Shown: positions 36,374-46,905 of the stretch, piece after piece
Position numbering within the stretch: the first letter of the stretch is position 1
Layout: each line of letters begins with the position of its first letter
NCBI GenBank assembly: GCA_035235625.1
Contig: CP141142.1
Span: forward strand, 12,616,995-12,680,994
Direction of reading: 5' to 3'
Source: Saururus chinensis
Taxonomy: Eukaryota > Streptophyta > Magnoliopsida > Piperales > Saururaceae
Length of the DNA stretch: 64,000 nt
Translations under genes and position numbers: made by a program
Notes under the pieces: generated by a model
Databases searched by the model: none
Told to the model about the DNA's origin: nothing
What the model saw: the letters and a program-made list of their open reading frames with translations, nothing else

Positions 36374-37105
36374 TCACTCCACATATTGAGAGGAGTTACT
36401 GATCATACTCCTCACCATATCTATCAAAGTGCGGTTTCTCCTTTCAGCAACACTATTTTGTTGTGGTGTGCCTGATACTATGTATTGTGCAACAATACCA
36501 TTTTCCTTCAAGAACTGTGCAAATGGTCCAGGTTTTTGTCCACTCTTTGTGTACCTGCCATAGTATTTCCCTCCTCTGTCTGATCTAATAATTTTGATAC
36601 TCAATCCAGATTGTTTATCTACCTCTGCCTTATAAGTCTTGAAAGCATCAAATGCTTCAGACTTTTCATTTAAGAGATAAAGATACATGTATTGGGTATG
36701 ATCATCTATAAAGGTAATGAAATACCTTTGACCATTCAAACAGGGAGTACTAAACGGTCCACAGATATTAGTGTGTATTGTGCCTAATTTCTCACTATGC
36801 CTCTTAGCACCCTTAGAAGACTTATTAGTTTGCTTTCCCTTTATGCAGTCTATACATGTCTCTAGATCAGTAAAGTCAAGAGTTTTTAAAACTCCTTCTC
36901 TTACTAATCTCGTTATGCGGTCAATGGAGATATGCCCCAACCGCCTGTGCCATAACATAGAGGAGTTCTTTTTAATAACACTTCCTTGCACAGACATCAT
37001 AGATTGTTCAAAGAAAACATGTAAAGAGAGACAATATATTTCATCAATCAAAGAACCAGAACCAATGGTGACTGAATCTTTAATAATCAGAAATGAAGAA
37101 TTCAT
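36374..37105 (-). pseudogene. Copia integrase
   Basis: Contains the GAG-pre-integrase/zinc region (LWHRRLGHISIDRI ... CIDCIKGKQ), then the integrase core: CGPF, the FIDDHTQYMYLYLL aspartate, SDRGGKYY for the second region, and the catalytic glutamate in GTPQQNSVAERRNRT. It is cut from gag-PR by an in-frame stop at 37106-37108 and truncated at 36374. Integrases of this family insert the cDNA copy. This one cannot be produced from a full polyprotein. Confidence 0.88.
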
Positions 37106-37108
37106 AAA

Positions 37109-38315
37109 CTAAAAATTAAAGCAATGAGGCACTAGTCTTGATACAGAAACTAAGTTTTTAGAAAAACTTAGAATATAGAAAGTTCTCTCTAAATCTAAGG
37201 TGTATCCTGTATGGAGAACAAGTTTATATGTCCCCACACCTTCAACCTTCGAACACATCTTATTTCTAGAATAGATGTTGTGCTCCCCATTATTTGGTTT
37301 CCTTAGATTGAGAAACCTCTGCATGACAGTAGAAACATGGATTGTGGAACCAGAGTCAATCCACCATGTGTTATTATGATGAGAATCCACATAATTAGAT
37401 TCATAACACACTAAAGACATGAAATTACCTCCTTTCTTGGCAAGCCACTTCTGATACTTAGGGCAATCTTTCTTCATGTGTCCTTTCTTCTTGCAGAAAA
37501 AGTATTTGGTTTCCTTGATGACACCAGTAGACTTTATTAGTACACCTTTACTAGCTTTTTTCTTTGAAGCACCATGATTACCCTTCTTTTGTCCTTTATG
37601 AGAAACTAGATGGGCACTCTCTAGCTTCTTTTGCTTAAGTCTCCCCTCTTCTTGCACACACATACTCAGAAGGTCATTGACGAACCACTGAGTGTTATGT
37701 ATCTTATAAGAGATCTTGAATGGCCCATATTGTGCAGGCAGGGAGTTCAAAATAAAGTGGACCAAAAAAGTATCATCAATCTTTATTTTCATGTTGTTTA
37801 ACTGATTAGCAATATCTTGCATTTGCATGATATGCTCTCTTACCCCTTTGTCATCTGTTAACCTCATGGATGACAACTTAGACATTAAGGTGCTGGCTAA
37901 GGCTTTATCAGAATTCTTGAATTGAGCTTCAATAGCTTTCAAAAGTTCTTGGACTGTAGCGCATTCTGGGATGGATCCCCTAATGCGTTTATTAATGTGA
38001 GACCTCATGAGCATCATGCTTAAGCGGTTAGACCGCTCCCACTTTTCAAAAGATGCTACCTCACTTGGCGTACTTTTTTTCCGTAGGAGTGGTAGGTGCA
38101 TCAATACAAAATGCCAAGTCCAAGTCCATGCACCCTAACAGTAAAAGAACTTTTTCCTTCCAATCTGTAAAATTGTCCCCAGACAATAATGGAAGGTGCT
38201 GATTAAGGTTAGAAATAAAAGAAGGATAAGCTGCAATAAAAGAATAAATACATGTAAACATTAAAGAGGGCAAGAAACAATAACATAAGTATGAAATAGC
38301 CAATGCTAAAATCAT
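37109..38315 (-). pseudogene. Copia gag and protease, frameshifted
   Basis: The gag start region is in the frame 38061-38315 (NLNQHLPLLSGDNFTDWKEKVLLLLGCMDLD) and the rest is in 37109-38104, so a shift occurs at about 38061-38104. The gag body has the UBN2-type copia signature (SMMLMRSHINKRIRGSIPE, LSSMRLTDDKGVREHIMQM). The zinc knuckle reads YFFCKKKGHMKKDC: its first cysteine is replaced by tyrosine. The protease keeps DSGS (WWIDSGSTIHVS). It ends at a stop before integrase. Confidence 0.88.
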
Positions 38316-40270
38316 GTAGTAAAATTGTAAACCTCCATTTGGGCAAAGGTTACAATCTGCATCAAATTTACCAAGCTGTATAGAGACAAATGTTTATTTT
38401 GTCTCATGATAAGGCTAGTGGGTTATACATAAAATATTACAGGAAAATCCCACACCTTTGGGTATAGGGATACCAATGTTAAAATATATAACCCACCACC
38501 CTATCCTAATTATGTAATGCTAACTACCACCTCCCTCTGGGGTCGGATGACAGTATTTGTCACATAATCAGAATTTGATGATAGCACAATATTTTTATGT
38601 ATGTGAATCTATGTACCTCATGGTAACATTCTATATGATTCACACGTTGATAAATAACTTAAGATGTTTTGGCCATTCCTAAATTATCTCAACAGATGTG
38701 GGAACTGAATTTGTGCTATTCACCATTTCAAAAATGAATGCAATTAATTATCAAACAAGCATAAAAATATTTATATACAAAATTGACTAGGGCATTAATG
38801 TCAATTTTGTTATCAGGCTTTTGGGACTCGGCTAGGGGTTCCATCACCACATACCACAATTAAAAATATAGTCCAAAGTCCTTATACAGTCCTTTTTAAA
38901 AAAAAAATGTACAAGTTAGAAGCTATAAGCCCCTAAAATAGAAAAAAAATATACATTAATTATTCATGACTGCATCCACCTCAGAACAGGGTCCTTGAAT
39001 TCTGGTGTCATTTACAATGAGTAGAATGTACACTCTTTCTCAAATATACATAAGTGGTGCACTCAATAATTTTTTTTTTTAAGTATATTATAAGCATACG
39101 ATTGCAATATAATCCCCTGGCCAGCCCATAACATTAATAAAGCCTTAATCATGATAATTAAAAAAAACACATCCATAATACCACATGCAATCATCATAAA
39201 AAAAAATCCATAAAAGGAAAGAAAAAAATTATTTTTTTTTTACCCGGAATAGACCAAACCGGGTCTGAAGACCCGGTTTAGGCCGGGTCGGCATCTAACC
39301 CGTGCCACGGCTGACCCGTGACGTGGGTTAGTGTAAAACCCGGCCAACGCGGGTTAGTGTAAAACCCGGCCGGCGCGGGTCAGAATAGACCAGTGCCAGC
39401 ACGGGTCAGCAACGACCCTCAAAATCGGGGCGACCCACTTCTGTGGGTCGTCTTCAACCTCTCGACAAAGGTTGAAGACGGAGCGAAGGCCGACACCGTC
39501 ATGAAGCCCGCCATAGCCCAGAAGTTCCAGAATAAGTCTGTCAGGCGACGACAAAGACAAAGCCGGCCACAAAATCGGAGCGCAGCGACCGGTAACGGTG
39601 ATTCAAAAATATACAGTGAGATTGAAATTCCCGACGATTGCGAATGAAGCCCGCCGGCAACCCAGGGGAGCCAGAAAAGCTCCGCCCGATGGCGGATGAT
39701 CCAGATCTGGTCCCAATTATCAACGACAACAGTTGCCAGTAGCGGATTTATATCGACATAGTAAAATGGCAAAAAAAATACGAGTTAAGCGCAGCGGCAG
39801 CGCTGACCAATGCCCAGACACGGTGAGGAGGCGGCGGTGGCTGGCGCCAGGTAGGACTGGAAGCAGGGTGACGGCCGAAAAACTCAAAGCCGACACGCAC
39901 ATAGTAAAAAAACATTTTTTAAAAAGAACCACCGCCGGACTATGCTAGAACCGGAGGGCCGGCGTAGCGGCGGTAGCGACCAAAGCCCAACGCTTGGCAG
40001 TGGCTCTGGCTGGCACGTGTGCTCCGGACCGCAGTCCGACGGCCATTGGGTAGCCGCCCAAATATACAGTCTACAGTAAACCAAACCATGGAAATATTGC
40101 TACAATAAACCATATGAACATACAATAAATCATGATCACGGGAACATAAAACTTACAACTGCCGTGAACACGGGAACATAAAAGTTACAACCACCGTGAA
40201 CAGAGAAAAATTTCTGTCCGACATAAAATTTTTGTTCCATGCGATAAAATAAACCAGCCTTGATACCAAT
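38316..40270 (-). other. Long 5' leader of the copia element
   Basis: 1.95 kb between PBS and gag with no copia coding. The part 38316-39235 is AT-rich. The part 39240-40060 is GC-rich, with repeated acccgg/ccgggt words, a perfect 11-bp-stem hairpin at 39256-39279 (aaaccgggtct, loop ga) and a repeated gttagtgtaaaacccggcc at about 39326 and 39353. It may be leader sequence of this family or an older insertion. I see no target duplications that would define one. Confidence 0.5.
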
Positions 40271-40649
40271 TGATAAACTAAAATACAGGAGATTAGGCAT
40301 ACCTATAGCCATTAGAATCAGCAGAGTTTGATCTTCTGCCAATCTTTTTCAGAATCACACAATTGTATTTCTGGTTTAGAACTTGGCTAAAAGCAATCTC
40401 ACTTAAGACGCCGAATTAGGATGGATAATGATGTATTTATAACTAAACCAGGACACCACTGTTAAGAACCCTAGAATCATGACCGTCCATCCATAGGTCA
40501 TCCAACGGTTCAAATTTGCCACTTAAAACCACAGCTTAATGGGTATTCTGACTCAGGCCCATTATCTAGACAATTTTATAAAAGCCCAAAACAGTATCAA
40601 TTGAGACATTTGGGCCACTATATGTTTTATTACAAAACAAAGCCCAACA
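40271..40649 (-). repeat. 5' LTR of the copia element
   Basis: 379 bp, TGATAAACT to CCCAACA on the plus strand. A TATA-like ttataaataca lies on the complement of about 40431-40441. The adjoining PBS confirms which LTR is 5'. Confidence 0.85.
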
Positions 40650-40670
40650 CCGGCACCATACCTGCATTTT

Positions 40671-40775
40671 CCAACAGCTGGGGGTCGTCGACATTGAGAG
40701 TTGGACTGAGGATGAAATCCCAGTCCCGCGTGGGTTACACAAATATCTCTGGGAAAGAGACAAGCAGGATACATA
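40671..40775 (+). pseudogene. Protein-like C-terminal remnant, unidentified
   Basis: After an acceptor-like tgcattttccaacag, one plus frame reads LGVVDIESWTEDEIPVPRGL and then HKYLWERDKQDT, followed by TAG. The composition (mixed charged and aromatic residues, no repeats) looks like real protein, unlike the neighbouring DNA. The stop is next to the left TSD of a Mutator-like element, and the copia element separates this piece from anything upstream. I do not recognise the family. It could be the last exon of a dismembered host gene or a captured fragment. The start boundary is a guess. Confidence 0.35.
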
Positions 40776-40781
40776 GAAAAT

Positions 40782-41419
40782 GAATGTGCTAGATCCCAGT
40801 TTTTTTTTCTTTGCCCTATTTCTTCTTTACCAACCATTCCCTTGTTAAAATACCATACTTATTTTTTATATTTAAAAAATGATTAAAATATTTACCTCAC
40901 TTCCCCCTTTTTCTCCATCATCATCCGCATCAATAATCTGGCATCAGTGCAACCACTTCGTAATCTAGCTTGCGGCAGGCCAAACTAAATCAGGCACACA
41001 CCGATGCCAAATCTAGCCTACAACGACTCAATCTAGTAGGTCAGGCTTAGATCCGGTCACAGGCCTGATCCTAGGCCAGGCCAGGCCAGATCTAGTTGTA
41101 CACTGGACTGGCCGCACGCTGAATCTGGCATGCGCAAGCCAAATCCTGCCTATAAGGCTGGATCTAGCCGCCACACGCTAGATTTAGCCCTGGCCTACCA
41201 TGGTTAGATCTGGTTGTCTTTGCGATCGGATCTCACTGCTAAAGTCGAAGTTGCCAAAGCCAGAGCTATCACCTCAAGAAAAAAGGGTGTAGTTTAATAT
41301 ACTAAGGTTAGTATGAGCAAAATGAGGGGGGAATATATGATAATGAAGTAAAGAAAAGACCTTCTTTTTTGCTATCTTTGGGGGATAAAAAAAAAGGTGG
41401 GGTCTGGATAAAACTATTC
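40782..41419. mobile_element. Mutator-like MITE (family member 3)
   Basis: A 638-bp element bounded by a perfect 9-bp duplication atagaaaat (40773-40781 and 41420-41428). The ends are GAATGTGCTAGATCCC on the left and, read inward, GAATAGTTTTATCCAGACCC on the right, each followed by a T-run and a C-rich stretch: an imperfect TIR of the 6175-6832 type. The core (about 40920-41270) is a string of diverged ggcca/gatctagc phrases (for example gccaaatctagcc, also at 6418-6430). There is no transposase and no ORF of note. Confidence 0.75.
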
Positions 41420-43767
41420 ATAGAAAATATTTTCTATCTTGGGCTTGCAATGTGACATTTAGCTAGCCCGATCCTTGCTAGTTAGTACAGTGGGCTTTAT
41501 ATTATCACCATTGGCAATGAGCTTAATAGTGTTGTTTGTCAAGACTTATGTGGGGTCATATCATTTATTTGGCTCACTTTGATGTATGAAATTGTTGTTG
41601 TACTAATAAGTTAACACTAGGGTGAAATTAATGAAAAGATTAATCAAAAAAGTTTTGGTAATTTTAGATTGGAAGGAAAACACTTAATTAAGATAAATAT
41701 TAAAATATCTTTTGTGGAGGTCTAAGACCAGTGAACTGCGTTATTGACATAACAACTCACTTGGTTAATGAACAAGGGGAGTTATGGGATTTCACCATAG
41801 AATTAGGGAGACTGATAGGGTTTTGGATAGTTGATATAAGTTATTGCTCATTTGATGAGTTATTTATTATTAATGGTTGATTCACTTTGTGAAATAGGAC
41901 TTAATTGTTTGGACTAATACTTGGCTAGATAAAATTGATATAGTCTAAATTTCAAGTAATTGGGAGTCTATGGTCATAAGGACATTTGGACTTTTATTTC
42001 CCAGTATTAGGGAGGGTGGAGATGGTGACATACATTTTCTTCATAGCAACGGTCTAGGTATTGACCTAGTGAAGTCTTAATTTAGTGCAAGTTTTCTGTA
42101 GGTTTTCACAAGACTATAAAAAATAAAGTTGCATAAATATCATAGAAGACTTTTGTTTTTCGTCATCTATGTCTATAAGTATAATTGGGACCACATATTC
42201 ATGACCAGCTTATGTAGGCGCTCTAGGAACTCAAATTATACTACTATAAGGGTAGTCATACTTCCAAAAAAGTTAGAAATGGTTATTCAAGGAGTTTTCA
42301 TAAAATTGAGATATCTCTGGGTTGATTCATATTCATATTTATATTGTGCTACTATATGGTAGGATTATGGGTTTTGTTATGTTAATCCTGAATTAGGGCA
42401 GAACAATTAAGGGTAGTTTGTATCATGTGTAACTTAGTTGATATATGATATATTTGTCTATCCAATGGATTAGATGAAGTTATTAATTATTAAACAAATT
42501 GTAAGATAATCAATAAAATATATTTTCCTATTGTTTGACAGCTAGAACAAGTGACTTTGTATAAAATATAATGTACTTTGAAACCTTTGGCTTTGTTTGG
42601 TTACGCTCAGTATCCTTGTTATGCATGTTGACTAGTGAGACTAAGATTAGCGGTGGGGATTGAGGACGACATAGAATTGGTTGGGCCTTATTCTTATTTA
42701 AACAATTCTATGAATAATGATATTAATGACACAAGAGCTAATTTTACTTAGTTATTTATTTTTAGATTGATAATAGACTTGTACTTAGATGAATAGTTTG
42801 TTATTTTTGAATTTTTTAGATGTGTAATAATATTATATATTTTGACATTCAAATTTATGAATTATGATACTTATCATTACCTAAATATTTAATCAAATAA
42901 CTTGCACTGTCGGACACCATAATTGTAAATTGCCTACTTCAGTAACAAATGCGAGAAGGATGAGTGGGAAGGATGACTACTTCATCAGTCTAATCCTCAC
43001 TATACATCAATTTTTTCAAATTGGCCCGGCCACCAACTCGGATTAGTGGCCAAGTCTGGGTTTTTCGAGTTCAACCAGGCATAATTCCCTTTCGACCAGA
43101 AAAAAGCTCGATTTAACTGATAAAATATGCCTGGCTCGGAAAGTGACAGGGTCTAGTCAAACCCAGTTCAACTAGTAGGGCCGTGTTATTATGACCCTAA
43201 TTTAATTTTCTAATTTAATTTGATTTGATCAAAGGCATGACATTTAGAACATGATATAGGCAGGCAGTTGTATTCGACCTTATGGGGAAGTAGAATCATC
43301 ATCACAGTCAATGTTAACATAATGTCGAATTTTAAAACTTGGCAAGGTTTCAATGCACAACACTAGATAAATTAATCTTATTCTATTTGCAAATGGGAGG
43401 CTCTACATGAAGAGGAGCACCCAACAAACTTCTCTTTTATATTGTAAGTAGGGAAATAATATATGACCTCTTAGGAGTCCTCGTGGGAAACTTGTGCACT
43501 ACAAAAATACTAAGAAGAAGTACGCACTATGGTGCATATTTCGAACGTGGTGAAGCACATTGTGAGCCATCATATCGAGATATGACAGCTCGCATTTTAG
43601 GCCTCTATTTACCATGTTAGAATCCCTATATATCACAATTGTGGACTGGTAGTGAGTATTCATGGAGCCCCATGGAGAAAACATTTTCCACAATGGGGTA
43701 CACACTCTCTCTTCTCCCACCTTAATGAATACATTTCTTCAATTGTCTATTTTCATGCTCATAATCC
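41420..43767. other. No gene seen; AT-rich
   Basis: I find no supportable coding region or bounded element in about 2.3 kb. A GC-richer patch at about 43020-43200 (ggattagtggccaagtctgg) resembles wording at 50965-50985 inside the second hAT copy and could be an old relative of it. A cactacaaaaatac at 43498 looks like a CACTA end but has no partner. Confidence 0.3.
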
Positions 43768-43891
43768 TATATAAAAAAGGCATTGATGTTTGTAGCATTT
43801 TTCCTGTATACTCTTTGTTGCTTTAAATTAATCTAGTTGTTTATGGCCTAAGTTAAGCTCTCTACTCACTTTGAGTGTGTTATAGGACACA
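43768..43891 (+). promoter_or_regulatory. Core promoter and 5' UTR of the F-box gene
   Basis: A good plant TATA box, tatataaaaaa, lies at 43768-43778, about 115 bp before the ATG, leaving room for an 80-90-base leader. It is called from position and sequence only. Confidence 0.55.
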
Positions 43892-45043
43892 ATGGGCAAC
43901 CAAACGACGATGGCAAGAGAAATTAGGAACCAAATTGAAGGAGTGGCAGGGCATTCTAAGGACGATAATTCACCTCACACACCAGAAGAGATTGTGGTAA
44001 ACATCTTGAGCCGAATGTCACCAAGTGACCTGACCTGCTACAAGGCTGTTTGCAAGCAATGGCAAACCTTAATCTGCAGCCGTGACTTCGTTGACCTTCA
44101 CATGAGTCGATCACAGCCTAGAATGTTATGTTCTCTGGGAGTATTGAGTAGAGAAGAAGGTGGCAAGGCCATAGCCAATCTAGATCTATTCATTGGAGAC
44201 TACCTAATCCGAAGTGTTTCAAATGGCCTGTTATGTGGAAGAGATACAGACGGTAATTCATTCATTTTTAACCCGGCTACGGGCAAGTATATCTATATGC
44301 CGGACCCTGATGTACATTGTTACAAAATGAAGATCTACAGTAATCCATCCACAGGAAAAATCAAAGTAATCTGTTGTTGCCTCCAAGAAGACAATCTCCA
44401 TGAAGAAGGCGACAATGTTTACTCAGTAGGAGAAGCCTACTGGCAGATACTAACTGTAGTTGGCAGTGAAGAAATGAAGACTTCTTGGAGACGCATCGAT
44501 GTCCCCAAGATACATCATGGTATGTCCTCAACATTTGGCTTTCTTGCAGCTGACGGGCCTCACGGGCCTCACTGGTTTCAATCATTTAAGACCCCTGAGG
44601 GCTTTAAGGAATGTATTGTCACTCTAGATGCCGTGACAGAGGAAACATCAGTGCATGAGCTACCTCTGGAGTATTTCGAGTATTTGCTTGACACAAATGA
44701 TCTTTATGTCATAGAGTGGGAAATGAGTACAGCTTTGGCTCACGTTACTGAGAGAGAGATTCATGCATGGGTGTTGGAAGACTGTAAGAAGAATGTGTGG
44801 ACGAAAAGAGTGGTGCAATTTCCTTTCGAAATATTTGAACAGTCTGATGATGAAGACCCTGGATATCGTAGAGAAATTAATCTTGTTCATAACGGCATAG
44901 CATGGGTTTTTGAGAACAATGATATTGTGTACTCCCTCGATTTGGAAAACAAGACCAAAAAGAAGCACTACTATGCGGACACATTGGTTTTGAGAATACA
45001 CGCCTACGTGCATAGCCTTGAGGAGGTGTCAGGAAGGAAATGA
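43892..45043 (+). CDS. F-box protein, single exon
   Basis: 383 residues, uninterrupted. The F-box is at about residues 30-72 (PEEIVVNILSRMSPSDLTCY, KAVCKQWQTLICSRDF), with the conserved Leu/Ile core and the W of the KQW turn. This domain binds SKP1, placing the protein as a substrate receptor of an SCF ubiquitin ligase. The C-terminal two thirds fit an F-box-associated beta-propeller-like region (SNGLLCG at 110-116, IFNPATGKYIYMPDP at 125-139, then repeated aromatic/beta segments to IAWVFENNDIVYSLDLE). The start is the first Met after a TATA-led leader; a second Met at residue 7 is possible. Length and single-exon structure are usual for plant F-box genes, a family prone to fast turnover. The target cannot be inferred. 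The frame is intact although transposons begin 440 bp downstream. Confidence 0.88.
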   Translation: MGNQTTMAREIRNQIEGVAGHSKDDNSPHTPEEIVVNILSRMSPSDLTCYKAVCKQWQTLICSRDFVDLHMSRSQPRMLCSLGVLSREEGGKAIANLDLFIGDYLIRSVSNGLLCGRDTDGNSFIFNPATGKYIYMPDPDVHCYKMKIYSNPSTGKIKVICCCLQEDNLHEEGDNVYSVGEAYWQILTVVGSEEMKTSWRRIDVPKIHHGMSSTFGFLAADGPHGPHWFQSFKTPEGFKECIVTLDAVTEETSVHELPLEYFEYLLDTNDLYVIEWEMSTALAHVTEREIHAWVLEDCKKNVWTKRVVQFPFEIFEQSDDEDPGYRREINLVHNGIAWVFENNDIVYSLDLENKTKKKHYYADTLVLRIHAYVHSLEEVSGRK

Positions 45044-45485
45044 TCAGATTCGATTGACATCCATGCCACTTCTTTCATTTCTCTCTTCAAATATAGATCT
45101 AACATGAGAGAATGAAAAGTAATGAACAATAACGAATATGACAAGGTAGACATAGGAATATCACATAAATGCACTTTGTACATGCTGGCATTATTCATTT
45201 TAGAGTCTTGTTCATGCTCTTTCATGACTTTTAGTTTTTTTACTAAACGGTTTTCTGCATTTAACATGTTTGAGTCTGCATACAAGGCACATTTCTTCAT
45301 CTCCTTCCTTTTTTGGCTTGATAATGTTTTTTTTGTTCCAAAGATTAAGAATTTACACAATGTTTCGCAATAGCTTAAATTGTTAAGAAATTATTATTAT
45401 ATTATTTATTTATAATTCAACTCAACACTCCCTCTCACATATATACACGCACATATTAAAGCTTAACATGTGGACATAAGAGGTG
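45044..45485. other. 3' flank of the F-box gene
   Basis: This should contain the 3' UTR. A-rich signals such as aatgaaaagtaatgaacaataa at about 45111-45132 are plausible polyadenylation context. Short ORFs on either strand have no domain. It ends at the left flank of the second hAT copy. Confidence 0.4.
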
Positions 45486-46352
45486 AGTGGCTGCCAATGG
45501 AATGATATAATTACAGTATAAATTATTCCATTACCATAACTACTTCTTAAATCTTTTCCATAATCATTCTTTTTAGTAAATGATATAAGTACTTTCATTA
45601 GAGTTCCATCTACTAATAATTAGTCGTTAATCAGATAACAATTATCTTAAATATCCTCAAAATAGCCAGAATAAATATTTGTTATTCATTAAATCAAATA
45701 TTGTTTAGGTTAAACACTAGTATCATTACTACTGTAATTTATAGTTGTTGTAAATAAATTATGAGGATCAAACATGAAATGTAAATAAACACATAGATTT
45801 GGCAAATACCTAATAAAACTCATTTTTCCTAATAATTCTGAGTCCAACTCCAAACATCCCTTTGCTGCCTATTTCAAAAGAACCCCAAGTGTTTCGAAAG
45901 TGTCTTATAGGAAATAATGAGACCATATGCACCGATGTACATCATCTGTGTAATAACCCTAATTTCTAACACGATCTTTTTATATATTTTGTTATTTATA
46001 ATTTTTCTAAGTATTGGTTAGAGCTCGTGGAGATGAGCGTAACAAGTCTTAAAACGCGAAGATCGGAGGTCGGGAGCAAAAGTTACGACCTCGGGAAACA
46101 TGTTCGACCGACGGGACCCACTTTCGAAATTTAGGTGGAATGGTTCTTAAATAGTCTAGTATCGTAGGGCTCATGAATACAAACTCAACGGTACCAAGAA
46201 TACGCAAATCGGAGTTCGGGATAGGAAGTTACGATTTTTGAAATTTTTAAGAATTAAAAATTATAAAATAAAATATTTTTCGGCGCGGCGTGGCACGGCG
46301 CGGCGCAACGTGCGGCTTGTGCCGCGCGGCATGCACCGAATGCGTGACGGCT

Positions 46353-46433
46353 GCGCGTTCGTTGTGACAAACGCGCGTTCGTTGTGACAAACGCGCGTTT
46401 GTCACCGCACGCCTGACGAACGCGCGTTCGTCA
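46353..46433. promoter_or_regulatory. CGCG palindrome cluster in the LTR U3
   Basis: A 20-bp direct repeat (gcgcgttcgttgtgacaaac) occurs at 46353-46372 and 46373-46392. It is followed by a perfect 22-bp palindrome at 46384-46405 (core acaaacgcgcgtttgt) and a perfect 20-bp palindrome at 46414-46433 (core acgaacgcgcgttcgt). They sit about 115-200 bp upstream of the TATA box, where enhancer or silencer sites of an LTR are expected. Confidence 0.65.
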
Positions 46434-46905
46434 TGCGCGAACGCAGTTTCGCCGGCGCCAGTGGGCACCGGCCGGATTTTCTGGAGGCGCCGGTGGGCGC
46501 CCACCTGTTCCTGCGGCGGCGCCCACCGGAATATTCCCCTCCCTCACCTATAAATACCCTTTCCGGCCAGATTTCTCACCCACATCCGATTTTCAACCCC
46601 TTCACTGTTTTCACCATTCCCGACCCGTTTTAAGTCCGATTTTCACGTTTCAAGACCCGTTTCCTATTAATTCGAGGGTGCTCTACGCATCGGAAGCGTT
46701 ATGTTCTCGAGACGACCCCTCTAAGACCTCAAAAAATGTGCCCCTTCCCTAATCTTCCCTTTTCATCTTTTTACTGTTTCTGGGCCATCTTAACGCTTTT
46801 TAACCCGTTCCAAAGCCCTACCCTACCAAATCAAGGGCATTCTACGCGTTGGAGTGGTTATTCTACCAAAATTCTCACTTGAAGGCTGATATATTAAGGC
46901 GGGAC

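Larger units (their letters stand above)
33367..40649 (-). mobile_element. Decayed full-length Ty1/copia retrotransposon
   Basis: 7.28 kb on the minus strand. LTRs at 33367-33743 (377 bp) and 40271-40649 (379 bp) begin tgataaact and end caata/caaca; they differ at roughly one base in ten, mostly transitions, so the insertion is old. The TSD is ctggc (33362-33366) versus ccggc (40650-40654), one mismatch. The PBS lies next to the 5' LTR on the complement of about 40257-40268 (TGGTATCAAGGC, Met-tRNA type). Coding order gag-PR-INT-RT-RH identifies copia. Frames are broken by stops and shifts. An unusually long leader (38316-40270) separates the PBS from gag. Confidence 0.9.

Noticed and set aside
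43498-43511. CACTACAAAAATAC as the left end of a CACTA element enclosing the F-box gene
   Set aside because: No matching right end, subterminal repeats or 3-bp duplication was found downstream.
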